From: Bedellia somnulentella
Lineage: Eukaryota > Arthropoda > Insecta > Lepidoptera > Bedelliidae
Assembly: GCA_963576735.1 (NCBI GenBank)
Contig: OY755190.1
Location: forward strand, 8,797,695-8,861,694
DNA: 64,000 bases
Reading direction: 5' to 3'
The notes below the pieces were generated by a model that worked only from the letters and a program-made list of their open reading frames with translations, ran no database searches and had not been told where the DNA came from. The first letter of the stretch is position 1; each line of letters begins with the position of its first letter. Shown here piece after piece: positions 37,200 to 48,239 of the stretch. The position numbers were made by a program, and so were the translations under genes.

Positions 37200-38060
37200 C
37201 CTTAGGGAATTTCTTCACCTCAAATTATAATAGCTCTTATTTCTCTCTTTTGGAGAATAAAAAAAGATTTAACAGAGCAGCTGCCCTCGAGTAAAATGCC
37301 GTAAGACATAACACTATGAAAATAGCTTTAATAAAATAACCGATCTGTCTGTACATCTGTCAAATATCTTATTTTCCTAACGGCATATGCAGCAATACTT
37401 AGATTGCCGGCTAGTGAGATAATGTAGGGTCCCCATTGGAGCTTGGAGTCGAGAGTTATCCCTAAGAAAACTGTGTCGAATAAAAAATATATACTAACTT
37501 TTCATTATTAAAATTATTTCATTATCAACACGCTTAACATTGGGTAATACAAGTTTAATGCATTTGGTTTTTTTGCCATTGAATAAAAGATTATTGGAAG
37601 CAAACCGTGTTTGGATTTGTGAAACTGTGTTATTCACCTCGTCAATATTCTGATCATTTCTTTTACCGTCAAATACTAGAGAAGTGTCATCAGAAAATAA
37701 CACTATCTCGGACATTTTTTTGACTAATAATGACAAATCATTAACATAAACCAAATAAAATTGAACCCAAAATAGAACCCTGCGGAACACCCATTTTGCA
37801 TGAGCTCTAGGTGATGTTTTATTATCGTTTTGCACTTTCTGTATCCGATACAAAAAGTAAGACTTTATTAACTTAAGTGCGTCACCTTGTATGCCATAAT
37901 GTTATAATTAAACAAAAAGAATTTAATAATCTGCACAATTAAATGCCTTCGTTAGATCGCAAAACGAACAAATAGTATCATTTTTGCGTTCCCACGAATC
38001 AAAAATGTGTTTCATTAAAGATGAAACAATTCGTTACAAGCAAAATGCAAAAGCATTTGA
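37200..38060 (-). pseudogene. Decayed LINE reverse transcriptase fragment
   Basis: Fragments in shifting frames read ...SFCDLTKAFNCAD (near 37970), FLVYVNDLSLLV..IVLFSDDTSLVFDG (around 37690; active site FSDD), LFNGKKTKCI, TVFLGITLDSKLQWGP (37420-37470) and YFHSVMSYGILLEG (37290-37330). This is a non-LTR RT broken by frameshifts. It ends close to the 3' end of PhKgamma. Confidence 0.75.
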
Positions 38061-38466
38061 TTGAACATTATTTTTTGAATATTCTACTCAAAACTAGCAA
38101 AATAGAAACGGGGTATAACCAACAGGACATTATTTTTAAAGACAAGTAGTTTATATGATTTTTTTATTAAATCTTTTCTTTTCTTACTCTTAATTAAGAT
38201 TTGTATGATTATAGTGCAGTTTAAATGTGTTCCTTAGACTGATGCGATACAGGCAATGCCTAGTGCTGCGTGAATCATTGTAAATTCTAATGTAATTTTA
38301 TTATTTTGTAATAAATGTCTCTTTCTATTACGCACCTTACTTCAGGTGAGTAGTTAATGCACTGCTGCTTTAATCATTCACTTTGTGCTCGGCACATAAA
38401 TACTATTTCAACTTACCAGCATCCAGACGCTTTATAAAATGAATTCCTCAGCTTAGGGGTAAGCAG

Positions 38467-38601
38467 CTATCGACTGAGGTTGCTCACATACAAGTACTTC
38501 AGCTCGGTTTTGGGCGTGTTCTCGAACAAAGCCGCTCGGTTCTGTCCCTCGCCCTTCTTCACCCAGTGGCCGTACACTCGGAAAGCGCAGCCGTCTATTA
38601 C
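38467..38601 (-). CDS. PhKgamma: Phosphorylase kinase gamma subunit, last coding exon
   Basis: Residues 373-416 and the TAG stop. It contains the hallmark C-terminal block of gamma subunits: [28 protein letters not shown]. The acceptor is ctttttcag|GTA. Polyadenylation-like AATAAA signals occur downstream on the minus strand (e.g. near 38302). Confidence 0.96.
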   Translation of the reverse strand, partial: VIDGCAFRVYGHWVKKGEGQNRAALFENTPKTELKYLYVSNLSR

Positions 38602-39095
38602 CTGAAAAAGTTATATGAATAATACAAAAGGGTATCGCAATAGAGTTTACGTGGTAATATCTAACTGAATGAAATATAGAAAAGTTGTGGGTAACAGTAT
38701 CCTGACAATTTAACGACAAATGAATATGTTTGCTCAGGTTTGACTATATTTTGTTTTAAATTATTATTCTCTGAACGTTAATACAAGATAATTTCATGAC
38801 TTAAGTGTGTGGTTCGGAATTTATTTATAGACAGAGTTGTAGTTCTAACCATCTTCTTTCAGGTATTTTCAGCCGTCAGTCAAAGTGAGTTTGGTCAGAC
38901 TATTTGCCCATTTCAACCAACTTCGGCAGCTCTGTGGGAAACCATCACGTTTGATACATATTAGTCTGCCATTCCTTCGCTGATATACGACGCGAGTACG
39001 AGAATTCGCATTTAAGTTCGAGAAATGTTTGTGGTTTATGCCACGCTTAGTGTGTTTTTTGTAAGTTAATTGTGAAACAGTGTACAGTAACCTAC

Positions 39096-39248
39096 CTTCC
39101 TCAACGTCCGCATGGTGTACGGCGCAGTTTCAGCAGTTAGCACGCTGACAGAGCGCGCGCAGGCGTGCGGCAGTCGGCGCAGTCGGACCGCCGCCAGCAC
39201 CACCGACAGCAGCACGCGCAGTCGGGCGCGGGGAGAGAACGCGCCTGA
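39096..39248 (-). CDS. PhKgamma: Phosphorylase kinase gamma subunit, coding exon 10 (regulatory region)
   Basis: Residues 322-372. FSPRARLRVLLSVVLAAVRL corresponds to the calmodulin-binding helix of vertebrate gamma (pattern F-x-x-R-x-x-x-(K/R)-V then AAVR), and PYTMRTLRK precedes the last exon. The acceptor is gcaaatccag|TCA and the donor AGGAAG|GTAGGT, phase 0 on both sides. The exon is far more GC-rich than its surroundings. Its first half, with acceptor and upstream intron, is duplicated at 39374-39470. Confidence 0.88.
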
Positions 39249-39373
39249 CTGGATTTGCTGTGTACGATACGGTAGGGTTACTAGGGTCACATATCGCGGG
39301 GAGAGCGAGACACTTCTGGATTTACGATACGGGGTTACTAGGGTAACATGTAATAAGGAGAGCGGGATAAGGC

Positions 39374-39470
39374 GCCAGCACCACCGACAGCAGCACGCGC
39401 AATCGGGCGCGGGGCGTGAACGCGCATGACTGGATTTGCTGCATACGACATGGTTTTACTAGGGTCGCAT
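39374..39470 (-). pseudogene. Partial duplicate of PhKgamma exon 10 with its splice acceptor
   Basis: Just upstream of exon 10 (in transcript sense) a second copy of its first ~55 nt occurs. It keeps the acceptor (gcagcaaatccag|TCA) and an open frame reading SCAFTPRARLRVLLSVVLA before homology stops near 39374. The intron sequence ahead of it (tactagggtcgcata) is also copied, and an intermediate partial unit (39296-39373) repeats the ggttactagggt part. No donor is present, and the frame continues 16 codons past the homology into a stop. It could act as a decoy acceptor or a truncated 3' exon, or be inert. Confidence 0.75.
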
Positions 39471-40214
39471 ATACTTGCTATCACACGCCTCAAACTACCA
39501 ATGCAAATTTAAGTTTACCAACACTCGAGCTGGAACTATAAGTCGCTAACTTATAATAATACCGGTATTTAGTTTAATTTGTATTCATAATATAACTAAA
39601 TACAGTCAAATTTTCGTTGTTAAAACTTACACGGTTTATAAATTTTAAGGTTATTTTTAAAAACTTCTGCGCTTTGTTAAAGATGCAACCAGACTTTGAA
39701 AGTTTTATAATTAACAAAGTTTTGATACTACTACTAAAAAAGAGAAAAAGTAAAAGATAATAACTGGAATAAGTCATGCATTAAAGCTTAAAATAATATA
39801 TGATGCAAAAGATGTGATGTGGATGATGTATTTCGAAAGCAATGTGTGTGTAATAGTGGCTTGTCTATTAAGAACCCAATCAATCTGAATTTATTTTAAA
39901 TTCATGTTGAATATGAAGCTATTAAAACTTTCAAGAAGTAAATAACACAAAGTTGTGAAGTAGTCATAGAATGTGAAATAGTTTAAAATTAAAATTGTAT
40001 TTCCTTTATTTCACAATTCAAATTGAGAATAGAAGAGAAGACGGTAGATTGTTTTTCTTACACCAAACATAAAAAAATATTAATCATAATGTTTGTAAAG
40101 TTAAAGTTGAGAATAACCCGTCTTAGAAAGTTTTTGGTACTAGGGCGACATAGTTCGTGAGTGGTGAATGTAAATGTGTATGAATGTTATCAAATGTAGT
40201 GTGTAATAGAGTAC

Positions 40215-40298
40215 CTTGGCCAATTCATCGATCTTGGACATCCGCCGGCCCGCAGTGGACAGCGACTTTTTGAGCGGAGTCATGTCTTGTTCCCAGAG
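40215..40298 (-). CDS. PhKgamma: Phosphorylase kinase gamma subunit, coding exon 9 (28-residue linker)
   Basis: Residues 294-321, beginning LWEQDMTPLKKSLS and ending KIDELAK. The acceptor is tacacaacag|CTC and the donor GCCAAG|GTACTC. It is phase 0 at both ends and 84 nt, so it can be included or skipped without a frameshift, a typical cassette exon. It joins the kinase domain to the C-terminal regulatory region. I do not recognise it from vertebrate gamma subunits; it may be insect-specific or alternatively spliced. Confidence 0.75.
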
Positions 40299-41225
40299 CT
40301 GTTGTGTATACGAGCAACTTAGTATTGTATGCGAGGCGGGGACCGGCGGTTTCATATTTTATTATCAAGTGTTTATGGTACTCTGGTAGTTCACATTTAA
40401 ATTAAACACTAAACACAAGAGTTTTACGATATTTTGTTAGCACCAACAAGTTATTTTTAAAGAGCCATAGTTTGTAATTTACATCTTCCGGCACCGAAGA
40501 CAATTTTTTTTTCAAACCTCGAAAACAACAAAAATCATTATCTTGAATAGTATTGATAATAAAATAATAAAGCCGCGGTCCCAAACTAAGAAAAAGCTGA
40601 AAATTCAGACAAGAAACATACAAGTTACATTTGAAATATAGAATATAGATCAAATGCTTCATACATTGTCCTTAGCATGTATGATTGTGCGCCATACTGA
40701 AAGCTTGGTGCGAAAATTATAAATGCGAAAGAAATTAAAGAGATATTTCACAGCCATATAATAAATTTGAGGTGATGCAAAAAGATATTTTCTATGTTTT
40801 GTGTATTTCTAATTTGGTTTGACTATTTATTAAATTTAATAAAATACAGAGAGCCCTTTTACTTTGATTGGGGAAATTTCATTTCATGTTCTCTCAATCT
40901 TTTGTTTCGCCAAATAAAAATATGTTTTATTGGTTGTTAGGTTAAATTATAGACTATGCAATGGATATTCCATTCTCGCGCTCATTGGAAATTGAATATT
41001 AGAATTTACATTCAATCAAATGAATGTGACTAAAAAGAAATCTATATATTCAAAATAAACTGATTTATGATTAAATATTTCGAAGAATCAATCACCATCA
41101 ATGAATACCAGTTTTATAGAAAAAATATCTTTTAGCAGGCAGCAAATAATAATATTTATTTTGAAATATAAAGAAAGAAGTACTAAGGCTACATAAGTAC
41201 TGTAAAATAAACGGCAAAATCTTAC

Positions 41226-41323
41226 CACTGTATTAAAGAAAGGATGTCGCAATGCTTCATCGATGGGGATCCTTTCGTTAGGAGCCACAACTAAAAGTTT
41301 TCTAATCAAATCCTTTGGTTCTT
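41226..41323 (-). CDS. PhKgamma: Phosphorylase kinase gamma subunit, coding exon 8 (end of kinase domain)
   Basis: Residues 261-293 (EEPKDLIRKLLVV to HPFFNTV), including the Arg of the final kinase subdomain (NERIPIDEALRHPFF). The acceptor is attatttacag|AA and the donor ACAGTG|GTAAGA, in phase 0. Confidence 0.95.
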
Positions 41324-41790
41324 CTGTAAATAATAAAGGCAACATGATACAAAACAAAACCTGAAAGAAAAACAATTATCTAATTTACATGATACTCTAT
41401 ACTATAACATATAAACATAATATATTATAAGGAAAATCGAAGTAGAATCTACTAGTACAAGAAAATCTATTCTTTGCTATTCTGCGTTTATGAGTCCACC
41501 AGAGAAATACCTAGATAAACAAATGTTTTATTACAGAATTAGGCGTTATTTATCTTTGAACTTAATGAAGGAAAATTTGCCATTCTTAACCTAGATTACT
41601 GCATTTTAATACACGTCATTATCTTCTCTATTCATTTCAGAATAAAACTACCTTTTAAAACATATTAAATATGTAGATGTATGTACAAACAACTAAGTCT
41701 ATAGTTTTCACCAATGAAATACCAGCAAACCTTATTTTTTAGTTATATACTAAATATATATGTAAATCTACCTTCACTTGTATTTCTTAC

Positions 41791-41897
41791 CTGAAATATC
41801 GGCCCACTCGGGGCTGGTGAAGGAGTACTTCCCCTCCATGATGTTCCGCAGCATCACCATCTGCTTGCGATGCCAGAACGGAGGACACCCCACCAGC
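41791..41897 (-). CDS. PhKgamma: Phosphorylase kinase gamma subunit, coding exon 7
   Basis: Residues 225-260, with the gamma-specific [13 protein letters not shown] and a SPEWADIS motif of the C-lobe (helix F-G region). The acceptor is atatttccag|G and the donor ATTTCAG|GTAAGA. This segment distinguishes phosphorylase kinase from other CaMK-group kinases. Confidence 0.95.
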
Positions 41898-42539
41898 CTG
41901 GAAATATATTGCCACTTCTTCAATATACTATGATTATTTTATGAAGATGATAAACACCAAATTTACTGAGAAGATGAACGATAAACAGCAAACTCGTAAA
42001 AATCATAATTCAAAACCATTTTTAGAATGCTGGGGCGTATAAAAGAAAAGTACGCTGGGTCATATAAATATTGTGAAAATGTATCATTACTCTTATAACT
42101 AGGACTTCAATGTTAATTGCGATGGAAATTAATTGAGCTGAGCGAGTTAGGTAAGGGTTTTTCGGTTATTATTCCTTAATGGAAGGTTCAATCACGACAT
42201 GACACTTAGCAATGTCTACTTGATCACAGTGCCAAAGGTTGAAATCGTTCGGGCTGTTCCAGAGGAGTCCAATCACAGAGAATGGCCCACCCGCGTATAA
42301 GAGAAACTATGCGGAAGTTAGGTGAAAGAAATTAATATATTAATGTTATGAGTTTAAGTAGTGTAAAAATATCAAAAGTGTTAAATTCTCAGCCTAATGC
42401 ATACAGTCACACTTTGAATCCTAACAATGTCAACTAATGCGATGTTTGCATATTGTTGCTATGCTAGGTTGCATATCGTATTGCAACTAATATTTGGAAC
42501 AACACTTTATCCATATTTGTCGTGTTTCACAACTTAACT

Positions 42540-42985
42540 AAAACGATCATGGCGTATATCCCCGAAGGAGTAGCATAGGTACTAATACCTCTGAACATAA
42601 TAATAATAAAATATATACTGACATATTATACACAGATCAAATTAGCCCCAAACTAAGTCGAACTTGTATTATGGGATACTAACTCAACGATATATTTAAT
42701 ATTGTATAATACACATATAAATAACATCCAAGACTAAGAAAGAATCTTTCTATGCTCATCACATGAGTGTTGCCCTCAGCGGGGATCGAACCCGCAACCT
42801 CCGGATCGAGAAGCTAGTTACCTATCCACTCGGCCACGGACGGCGTCAAATCACATCCCATCACTTGACATTGTTGCCTGATGTTCAGAGTACCCACGTT
42901 TTGCTTGGACAGTGTACTCACGTGATAAGGAGCAGGCCTATCGCCGTTTTGTACAAATACACTGTCACATGACTTAGTACAACTT
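42540..42985 (-). repeat. Repeat C copy split by a tRNA-derived SINE
   Basis: The left part (atatccccgaaggagtagca, gtactaatacctctgaaca) and right part (gttcagagtacccacgtttt, gtgtactcacgtgataa) match repeat C. The tRNA-derived SINE occupies the gap. Confidence 0.65.
42616..42848 (-). mobile_element. tRNA-derived SINE, full length
   Basis: The minus strand has an A box (TGGCCGAGTGG), a B box (GGTTCGATCCC) and a tRNA-like T arm near 42775-42845, then a ~150-bp tRNA-unrelated body. It has inserted into a copy of repeat C (42540-42615 and 42849-42985), in PhKgamma intron 6. Confidence 0.8.
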
Positions 42986-43374
42986 AGCCATGTGGGTTTG
43001 CTCACGATGTTTTCCTTAACCATTAACAACGTTATAAATAGCCGTGAAGTGGCGGCTTATGCGGGCGATCCAACGGTGGGATATGTAATTATATTGGTCC
43101 TTCTGTCCAATAGAGTAGAAAATTCTTGAAATAGTGGCCGAGAATTTACTTATCCGAATTCTGGTTAACCTCTTTAGAAACTTGTATAGCTAACAAAATG
43201 CTGGTCCTCATATTACCAATCTCTAAAAAAGTTGAATAAAGATATATAAATGTTTTACTAAAATCTAATTAATAAACAATTATTATTACCAAGCTGTGCT
43301 TCTGACTCGTTTTAATTTCAACTGTTAATTTGTTATTATTATTTTAAATCAAATTTCAGTTAATCTAATTTGAC

Positions 43375-43625
43375 ATACATACATACATACATATACTCAC
43401 GGCTATAATTCCCTAGAAGGGGTAGCCAGAGCCAAGGAATTATAAATTCCTCAGCCACTTTTGGAAGTTGAGTGGGGAAAAGGCGGTAAAATAAAGGTTT
43501 TTGGTGATGGGCCTCCAACCGCATCGCCCAAAAATCCAATAAAAAGCCCCAATACCCTTAGTCGCCTCATACGACACCCGTGGGTAGAAAGGGGTAGCGA
43601 CATTCTAAGCCGGCACTACACTACA
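43375..43625 (-). mobile_element. SINE-A copy with 10-bp target-site duplication
   Basis: Flanked by ctaatttgac (43365-43374 and 43626-43635). It lies in PhKgamma intron 6, about 200 bp downstream of the 30-nt microexon in transcript sense. Confidence 0.85.
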
Positions 43626-43824
43626 CTAATTTGACTTACATTTAAACATAGCAGCATGTGATTTATTTCTTATATTTATTATCTGACCTTGAACTACAAC
43701 ATTTTCTCAGCTATATCACCATATATATCGTTATAAATTAAGTTTTCACTGACACCAAAGTTCACACAAATAAAAACTTGGCTTATAATACGAAAACTCA
43801 AAAATAGCTCAATACTATACTTAC

Positions 43825-43854
43825 AGTGTGAACATAATAACTCCACAAGCCCAT
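43825..43854 (-). CDS. PhKgamma: Phosphorylase kinase gamma subunit, coding exon 6 (30-nt microexon)
   Basis: Only 30 nt long: acceptor tatgttacag|A, then codons for WACGVIMFT, then CT|GTAAGTATA. With exon 5 it reads DIWACGVIMFTLL, the invariant Asp-x-Trp-x-x-Gly helix F of kinases. It is phase-preserving (30 nt), so skipping would delete ten residues of helix F without a frameshift and would destroy the fold. Confidence 0.93.
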
Positions 43855-44039
43855 CTGTAACAAATATATACATTGTAACTAATCATAACTTCACGGATAT
43901 ATTATATAAAATACTATTTACTATTTTCCCAGTCGACAATCAAATATCATTTATAGCTGGATATGCATGTGTAAGTTTCATCATATTTTTATTATACGCA
44001 TTTTGTTTGTTGCTATATACCATAAATTCTTTTGATTTC

Positions 44040-44192
44040 TTCTGTATCATCATCATCAGCCAATAGACGTCCACAGCTGGACAAAGGCCTCCCAAAGGTC
44101 TCCACAACGACCGGTCCTGTGCTACCCTCATCCATCGGCTTCCCACGATCTTAACCCAAGTCGTCGGTTCAGCTCGTGATAAATTGATCTTC
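44040..44192 (-). mobile_element. LINE 3'-end fragment
   Basis: The reverse strand carries the end of an RTE-like frame (RVAQDRSLWRPLG) and a tail with repeated atcatcatc. This sequence type recurs widely in lepidopteran genomes as a truncated LINE 3' end. It adjoins a partial SINE-A (44195-44356). Confidence 0.55.
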
Positions 44193-44194
44193 TC

Positions 44195-44356
44195 CAGCCA
44201 TTTTTGGAAGTTGAGGGGGGGGAAATGGTAAAATTAAGTATGATGGGTCTCCAGAATCGCTAAATATCCACTTTAAAAGCCCCGAAACTCTATGTCGCCT
44301 CATACGCCACCCACGAGACGAATGTCCTAAATCTATTCTTACCTGAAACTACACAG
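44195..44356 (-). mobile_element. SINE-A copy, lacking the 3' part
   Basis: It runs from agccatttttggaagttg to actacacagc, diverged. It lies in PhKgamma intron 5, 41 bp from the exon 5 donor. Confidence 0.65.
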
Positions 44357-44397
44357 CTTTCAAAGGGTAATATATAAAGTGCAATGATAATACTTAC

Positions 44398-44488
44398 ATG
44401 TCCACTTCCATGCCGTATCCTGGCGCGTCATCGAACATATTCGCTTTGAGGGTCTCCGGAGCAAGGTAACCGGGGGTGCCGCACAGCT
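44398..44488 (-). CDS. PhKgamma: Phosphorylase kinase gamma subunit, coding exon 5 (activation loop, APE)
   Basis: Residues 185-214 run from Glu185 ([12 protein letters not shown]) to GMEVD. In rabbit muscle gamma a Glu at this site (Glu182) replaces the phosphorylated residue of other kinases and makes the enzyme constitutively active; this Glu is kept here. The acceptor is gattccag|AG and the donor GGACAT|GTAAGT. Confidence 0.95.
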
Positions 44489-45095
44489 CTGGAATCAGAG
44501 GGAGATTATTAACAACTTTATAACTATTTACTTTAACACATGTCTAATAACGGCATCAACGTATTACTATGTGTCTCATTGGATCTGTGTGCTTGGCTTT
44601 TGTTAAATAAACTTCTAATTTTGAATCAGGGTTGGATAGCACTGCTGATCCTGTGGCAAGTCCTTAGATGTTAGTTAAAATATTAAGTGAGATCTCGTTC
44701 TATTTCCTCCGTTCTACTTGTAAATAAAACAAATATTTAGTAGGAGGCCACAATGCAATAATTATTTATCACTGTAACTTTTTGTAGTTCCAAACTTACA
44801 ATAGCACACTAATAAATAATTATCTTGATTTATACTCCAAATTATTTTACTAACAATTTCAATAAGAAAAGTATAATGGGGTCACAAGCTATTTGTCTGT
44901 GTAGTTTTTAAGTGTTTTCGTATTATATAAAAACTACTCGGTTACTAGGTTATTAAGTCAATGTGTGCTACCTCATGTATTAATTAAGGCAAAATTCGAT
45001 AGCTCAATATATATGCCCAATGTGGTCTTGGGACTTTTTCGTTTTGCAACATAAATTCTACAATTCGTGTAATGATTTTCCATATCAGCACATAC

Positions 45096-45247
45096 CAAAC
45101 AGTTTTTCCCCGTCCTTAAGCGTCTTAGCGAACCCGAAGTCGGTGATCTTGACGTTGAGCTGGTCGTCCAACAAAATGTTCTCCGGCTTGAGGTCGCGGT
45201 GCACTATCTGCTTGCTGTGGAAGTACTTCACGCCTTCTAGAACTTGT
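45096..45247 (-). CDS. PhKgamma: Phosphorylase kinase gamma subunit, coding exon 4 (catalytic and DFG loops)
   Basis: Residues 134-184 contain the catalytic loop HRDLKPEN (Asp152, Lys154, Asn157) and the metal-binding DFG (Asp170-Gly172), so the kinase should be active. The acceptor is gctccccag|A and the donor CTGTTTG|GTATGT. The 10-kb intron upstream (45248-55509) holds decayed LINEs and SINEs. Confidence 0.97.
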
Positions 45248-45580
45248 CTGGGGAGCAGGTGGAGTTTGAATCCTTTAGTATTTTTACTTATTATAAAGAT
45301 TTGGTTAGATTTACATCTTATGTGTTACTTATGTACTTTTTAGGGGATAACTAAATACATACATACATATGCTGAGTAAATGTAAGATTTTCATTTAATA
45401 TAATTAATATTAACTTACAGTTCTCTCTTTTAGAGAACTTATGCTAGTGGTTAATCTCTTTTTTGTTACTTCTAGTTTATAAACACATTTTTAAGAAGTT
45501 TAAGTTTACAGGGCTTTGCCCTTTTATAAGGGAGTACAATACTTAATTCGTGTACCTTTTTTTAAAAATAGTTATTATTA

Positions 45581-46768
45581 TTCTACACAAGTGCTGTTCC
45601 GGAAGATATAAACTCGGCAGTTGATCTCATAAATAACAACCTGGAGATAATATCGAAATGGGTGAAGAAGTTTGGACTACTGCTAAATCCTGATAAGTCA
45701 CAGGCAATTATTTTTGGCAGTTCGAGATTGCTGAATAAGGCAAATATTGCTCTTAATAAGAAGTTGACATATAATGGCACCGATATTCGCTTCGTCAATT
45801 CTGTCAAGAATTTGGGAATTATTATGGACAGTACATTTTCGTGGGTGCCCCAAGTGGAAGCCGTGAGTAAGAAAGTCTTTGCATCCTGTCACTCACTTAA
45901 GCGCTTGCAATTTTTCCTGCCTCACCACACTAAGATTACGCTGGCACAGTCTCTACTGCTTCCGATTCTCGATTACGCAGACGTAAGCTATCTTGACCTC
46001 ACAGAGGAGCTACTAAACAAACTCGAACGTCTCCAGAATTTATGTATCCGATTTATTTTTGGATTACGTAAATACGATCATATTTCTGAGTACCGCGCTC
46101 AATTAAAGTGGCTCCCAATTCGACTTCGGAGGAATACTCATATCCTCTGTATTTTATATAATGTCCTGAATAATCCTGCTGCCCCCCACTATCTTCGTTG
46201 TAAGTTCACATACTTGTGCTCCCACGGCCTTGCCTTGCGATCGCGGGAGAATAAGATGTTGAGTGTACCTCCTCATGACAGTGCTACATATAGTGATTCC
46301 TTTGCAGCCAGAGCAGTTAATTTGTGGAACTCACTACCAGATGACATACGTATGTCATCATCATTAAATATATTTAAAAATAAACTTAAATCCCATTTTT
46401 TTAAAACCTTAGGTTGGTAGATTTTATAAAGTTAGGTATATGTATATATTTGTATTTATTTTATTATATAAGTATGTATTAAGATATTGTATGTTATATT
46501 TGATATAATTATTATTAGGTATATAAATTAATATAAAGGTTGTAAATAAGTTGTGTTTAATTAAGTTCCGTTTAAATTGCATTTATATTTGACTGTAATT
46601 TAAATTAAAGAGTTGTTCATTTGTTCCTCACCATAAAGGTTGACTGGAAGAAATCGCGTTAAGGCGATAAGTCCGCCTTTGTGTACATTTACTGTTCTGT
46701 AATTTTTTAAATACTGTTTGTGTGTTGTGTTTTTGTATGCAATAAAGTGTTTATTATTATTATTATTT
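45581..46768 (+). mobile_element. 5'-truncated LINE, reverse transcriptase C-terminal part
   Basis: An open frame from 45581 to 46420 encodes the RT palm end and thumb (FGLLLNPDKSQAIIFGSS, NLGIIMDSTFSW, LLLPILDYADVSY, and the C-terminal SDSFAARAVNLWNSLPDD motif). The 3' UTR ends in a (TTA)n run at 46748-46768, typical of CR1/Jockey-group LINEs with microsatellite tails. It is truncated before the YADD. It lies in PhKgamma intron 4, antisense to the gene. Confidence 0.8.
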
Positions 46769-46830
46769 ATATACTCACTGGAGCTTTATAATTAGAAACT
46801 ACTTTTGGAAGTTCACTGAGTAAAAGCTAG
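46769..46830 (-). mobile_element. SINE-A fragment
   Basis: Scraps of the family (atactcac, gagctttataattagaaa, acttttggaagtt) directly after the LINE tail. Confidence 0.45.
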
Positions 46831-47300
46831 TACTTTAATCAATTAACTTAAACTGTCTTAATTACGAAAGTTTTACAGTAAGGTGTACAAAGTAGGTTGG
46901 ATTTTTTTTAAAAGTGCCTGCTCATTGAAAATAGTAATAATATTCTTAAGCCTTCTTGAATAAAAAAAAAAGATATTTTAGAAGGAAAAATAAAACTCAG
47001 TTGAAATGCTTGATGGCATTGCAAGCAAAAAAACATGTAGATTTTAACAACATTTCCAGCGAAACTTTCATGTTCAAATAAGTTTATTGCTCTGATTTCA
47101 GTAAGTATTGTTTCAAAACTTCATCACGACATAATGTTAAGATAAATAGTTCTTGTTTATTTCAAATTCATATTTAATCAACATCCTAAACTTAAGAGCG
47201 ACGCTCTTGCCGGTGTTACACTCTTCAGTCACTTCTATTTAATGCCAGTTAATATCACTTCACTATCACAGCTAATATCAAGGTATATATATAGTGTGCT

Positions 47301-47545
47301 GCTGTGTAGTGTCGGCTTAAAATAACACTACCCCATTTCTTCCGGTGGGTTGACCTAAGAGGCAACTAACGGTATTGGGGCTTTTGAGGGATTTTTGAGC
47401 GATGCGGTTGGAGACCCATCACGAACAACCTTAATCTCACCATCTTTTCCCCACTCAACTTACCAAAAGTGGCTGAGGAATTTCTAATTCCTTAGCTCTG
47501 GCTACCCCTTCTAGGGATTTATAGCCGTGAGTATATGCATATATA
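47301..47545 (+). mobile_element. SINE-A copy, full length
   Basis: From gctgtgtagtgtcggctta to agccgtgagtatatgcatat. It lies in PhKgamma intron 4, antisense to the gene. Confidence 0.8.
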
Positions 47546-47728
47546 AATATATTGCCTTTGCTATATTGCTGAGCCAGATTCCTATTCTTGCCTCTTATTC
47601 GCATTGCACTATTTTTTAACTGAATTTGAATATGTAGTTTTGTTTTTATTTCTAGTTATACTTTGTTTTTTTTATACTTGTTTTAATAAATTGGTTTTCT
47701 TTTATAAGAGGCTTCGAATAAATAACTT

Positions 47729-47752
47729 CTTTCTTTCTTTCTTTCTATCATA
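47729..47752. repeat. (CTTT)n microsatellite
   Basis: Run of ctttctttctttctttct after an AT-rich stretch resembling a LINE 3' UTR. Confidence 0.85.
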
Positions 47753-48239
47753 TTTAATATGTCAGTAAAATATGTATGCGGTAGAAAAGGCAGCTTTTTA
47801 TTTCAGTCATCCAAATTATGGATGTTTTAATAAAATAAAGTTCAAAATAAAGATCGTTCTTTTGAGGAGAAATACATTCAAACATTCCAAGAAAACATTA
47901 ACTTTGTAAGGTCATTAATATATCAAGGACAGCATCATGTGATAACAATAATAGTTAAGTGGATTAATACAATACTACAGTAAATAACGCTACATTAAAA
48001 TATTTAATTAAATAATTTTCTTCTACAGTTGCACTGTTATTATATTTATGTACCATGTACTTATCTTTGCTCTCCCAACTAAAACTAAAATAATGCTAAG
48101 CAGTTACTCGTAGAAAGGAAATTTCTGTGTGTGACTAACTATTCAAAGGCTATTCCGCTAATGCTCATGTGTTTGTTTATTTCTACTATTAGTTGAAAAC
48201 GAAAGCGATGAAATAAAATTACTAAATTTCATTTAAATA

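Noticed and set aside
39112..39429. 105-codon plus-strand frame
   Set aside because: Antisense to PhKgamma exon 10 and its duplicate; the repeats in it come from that duplication.
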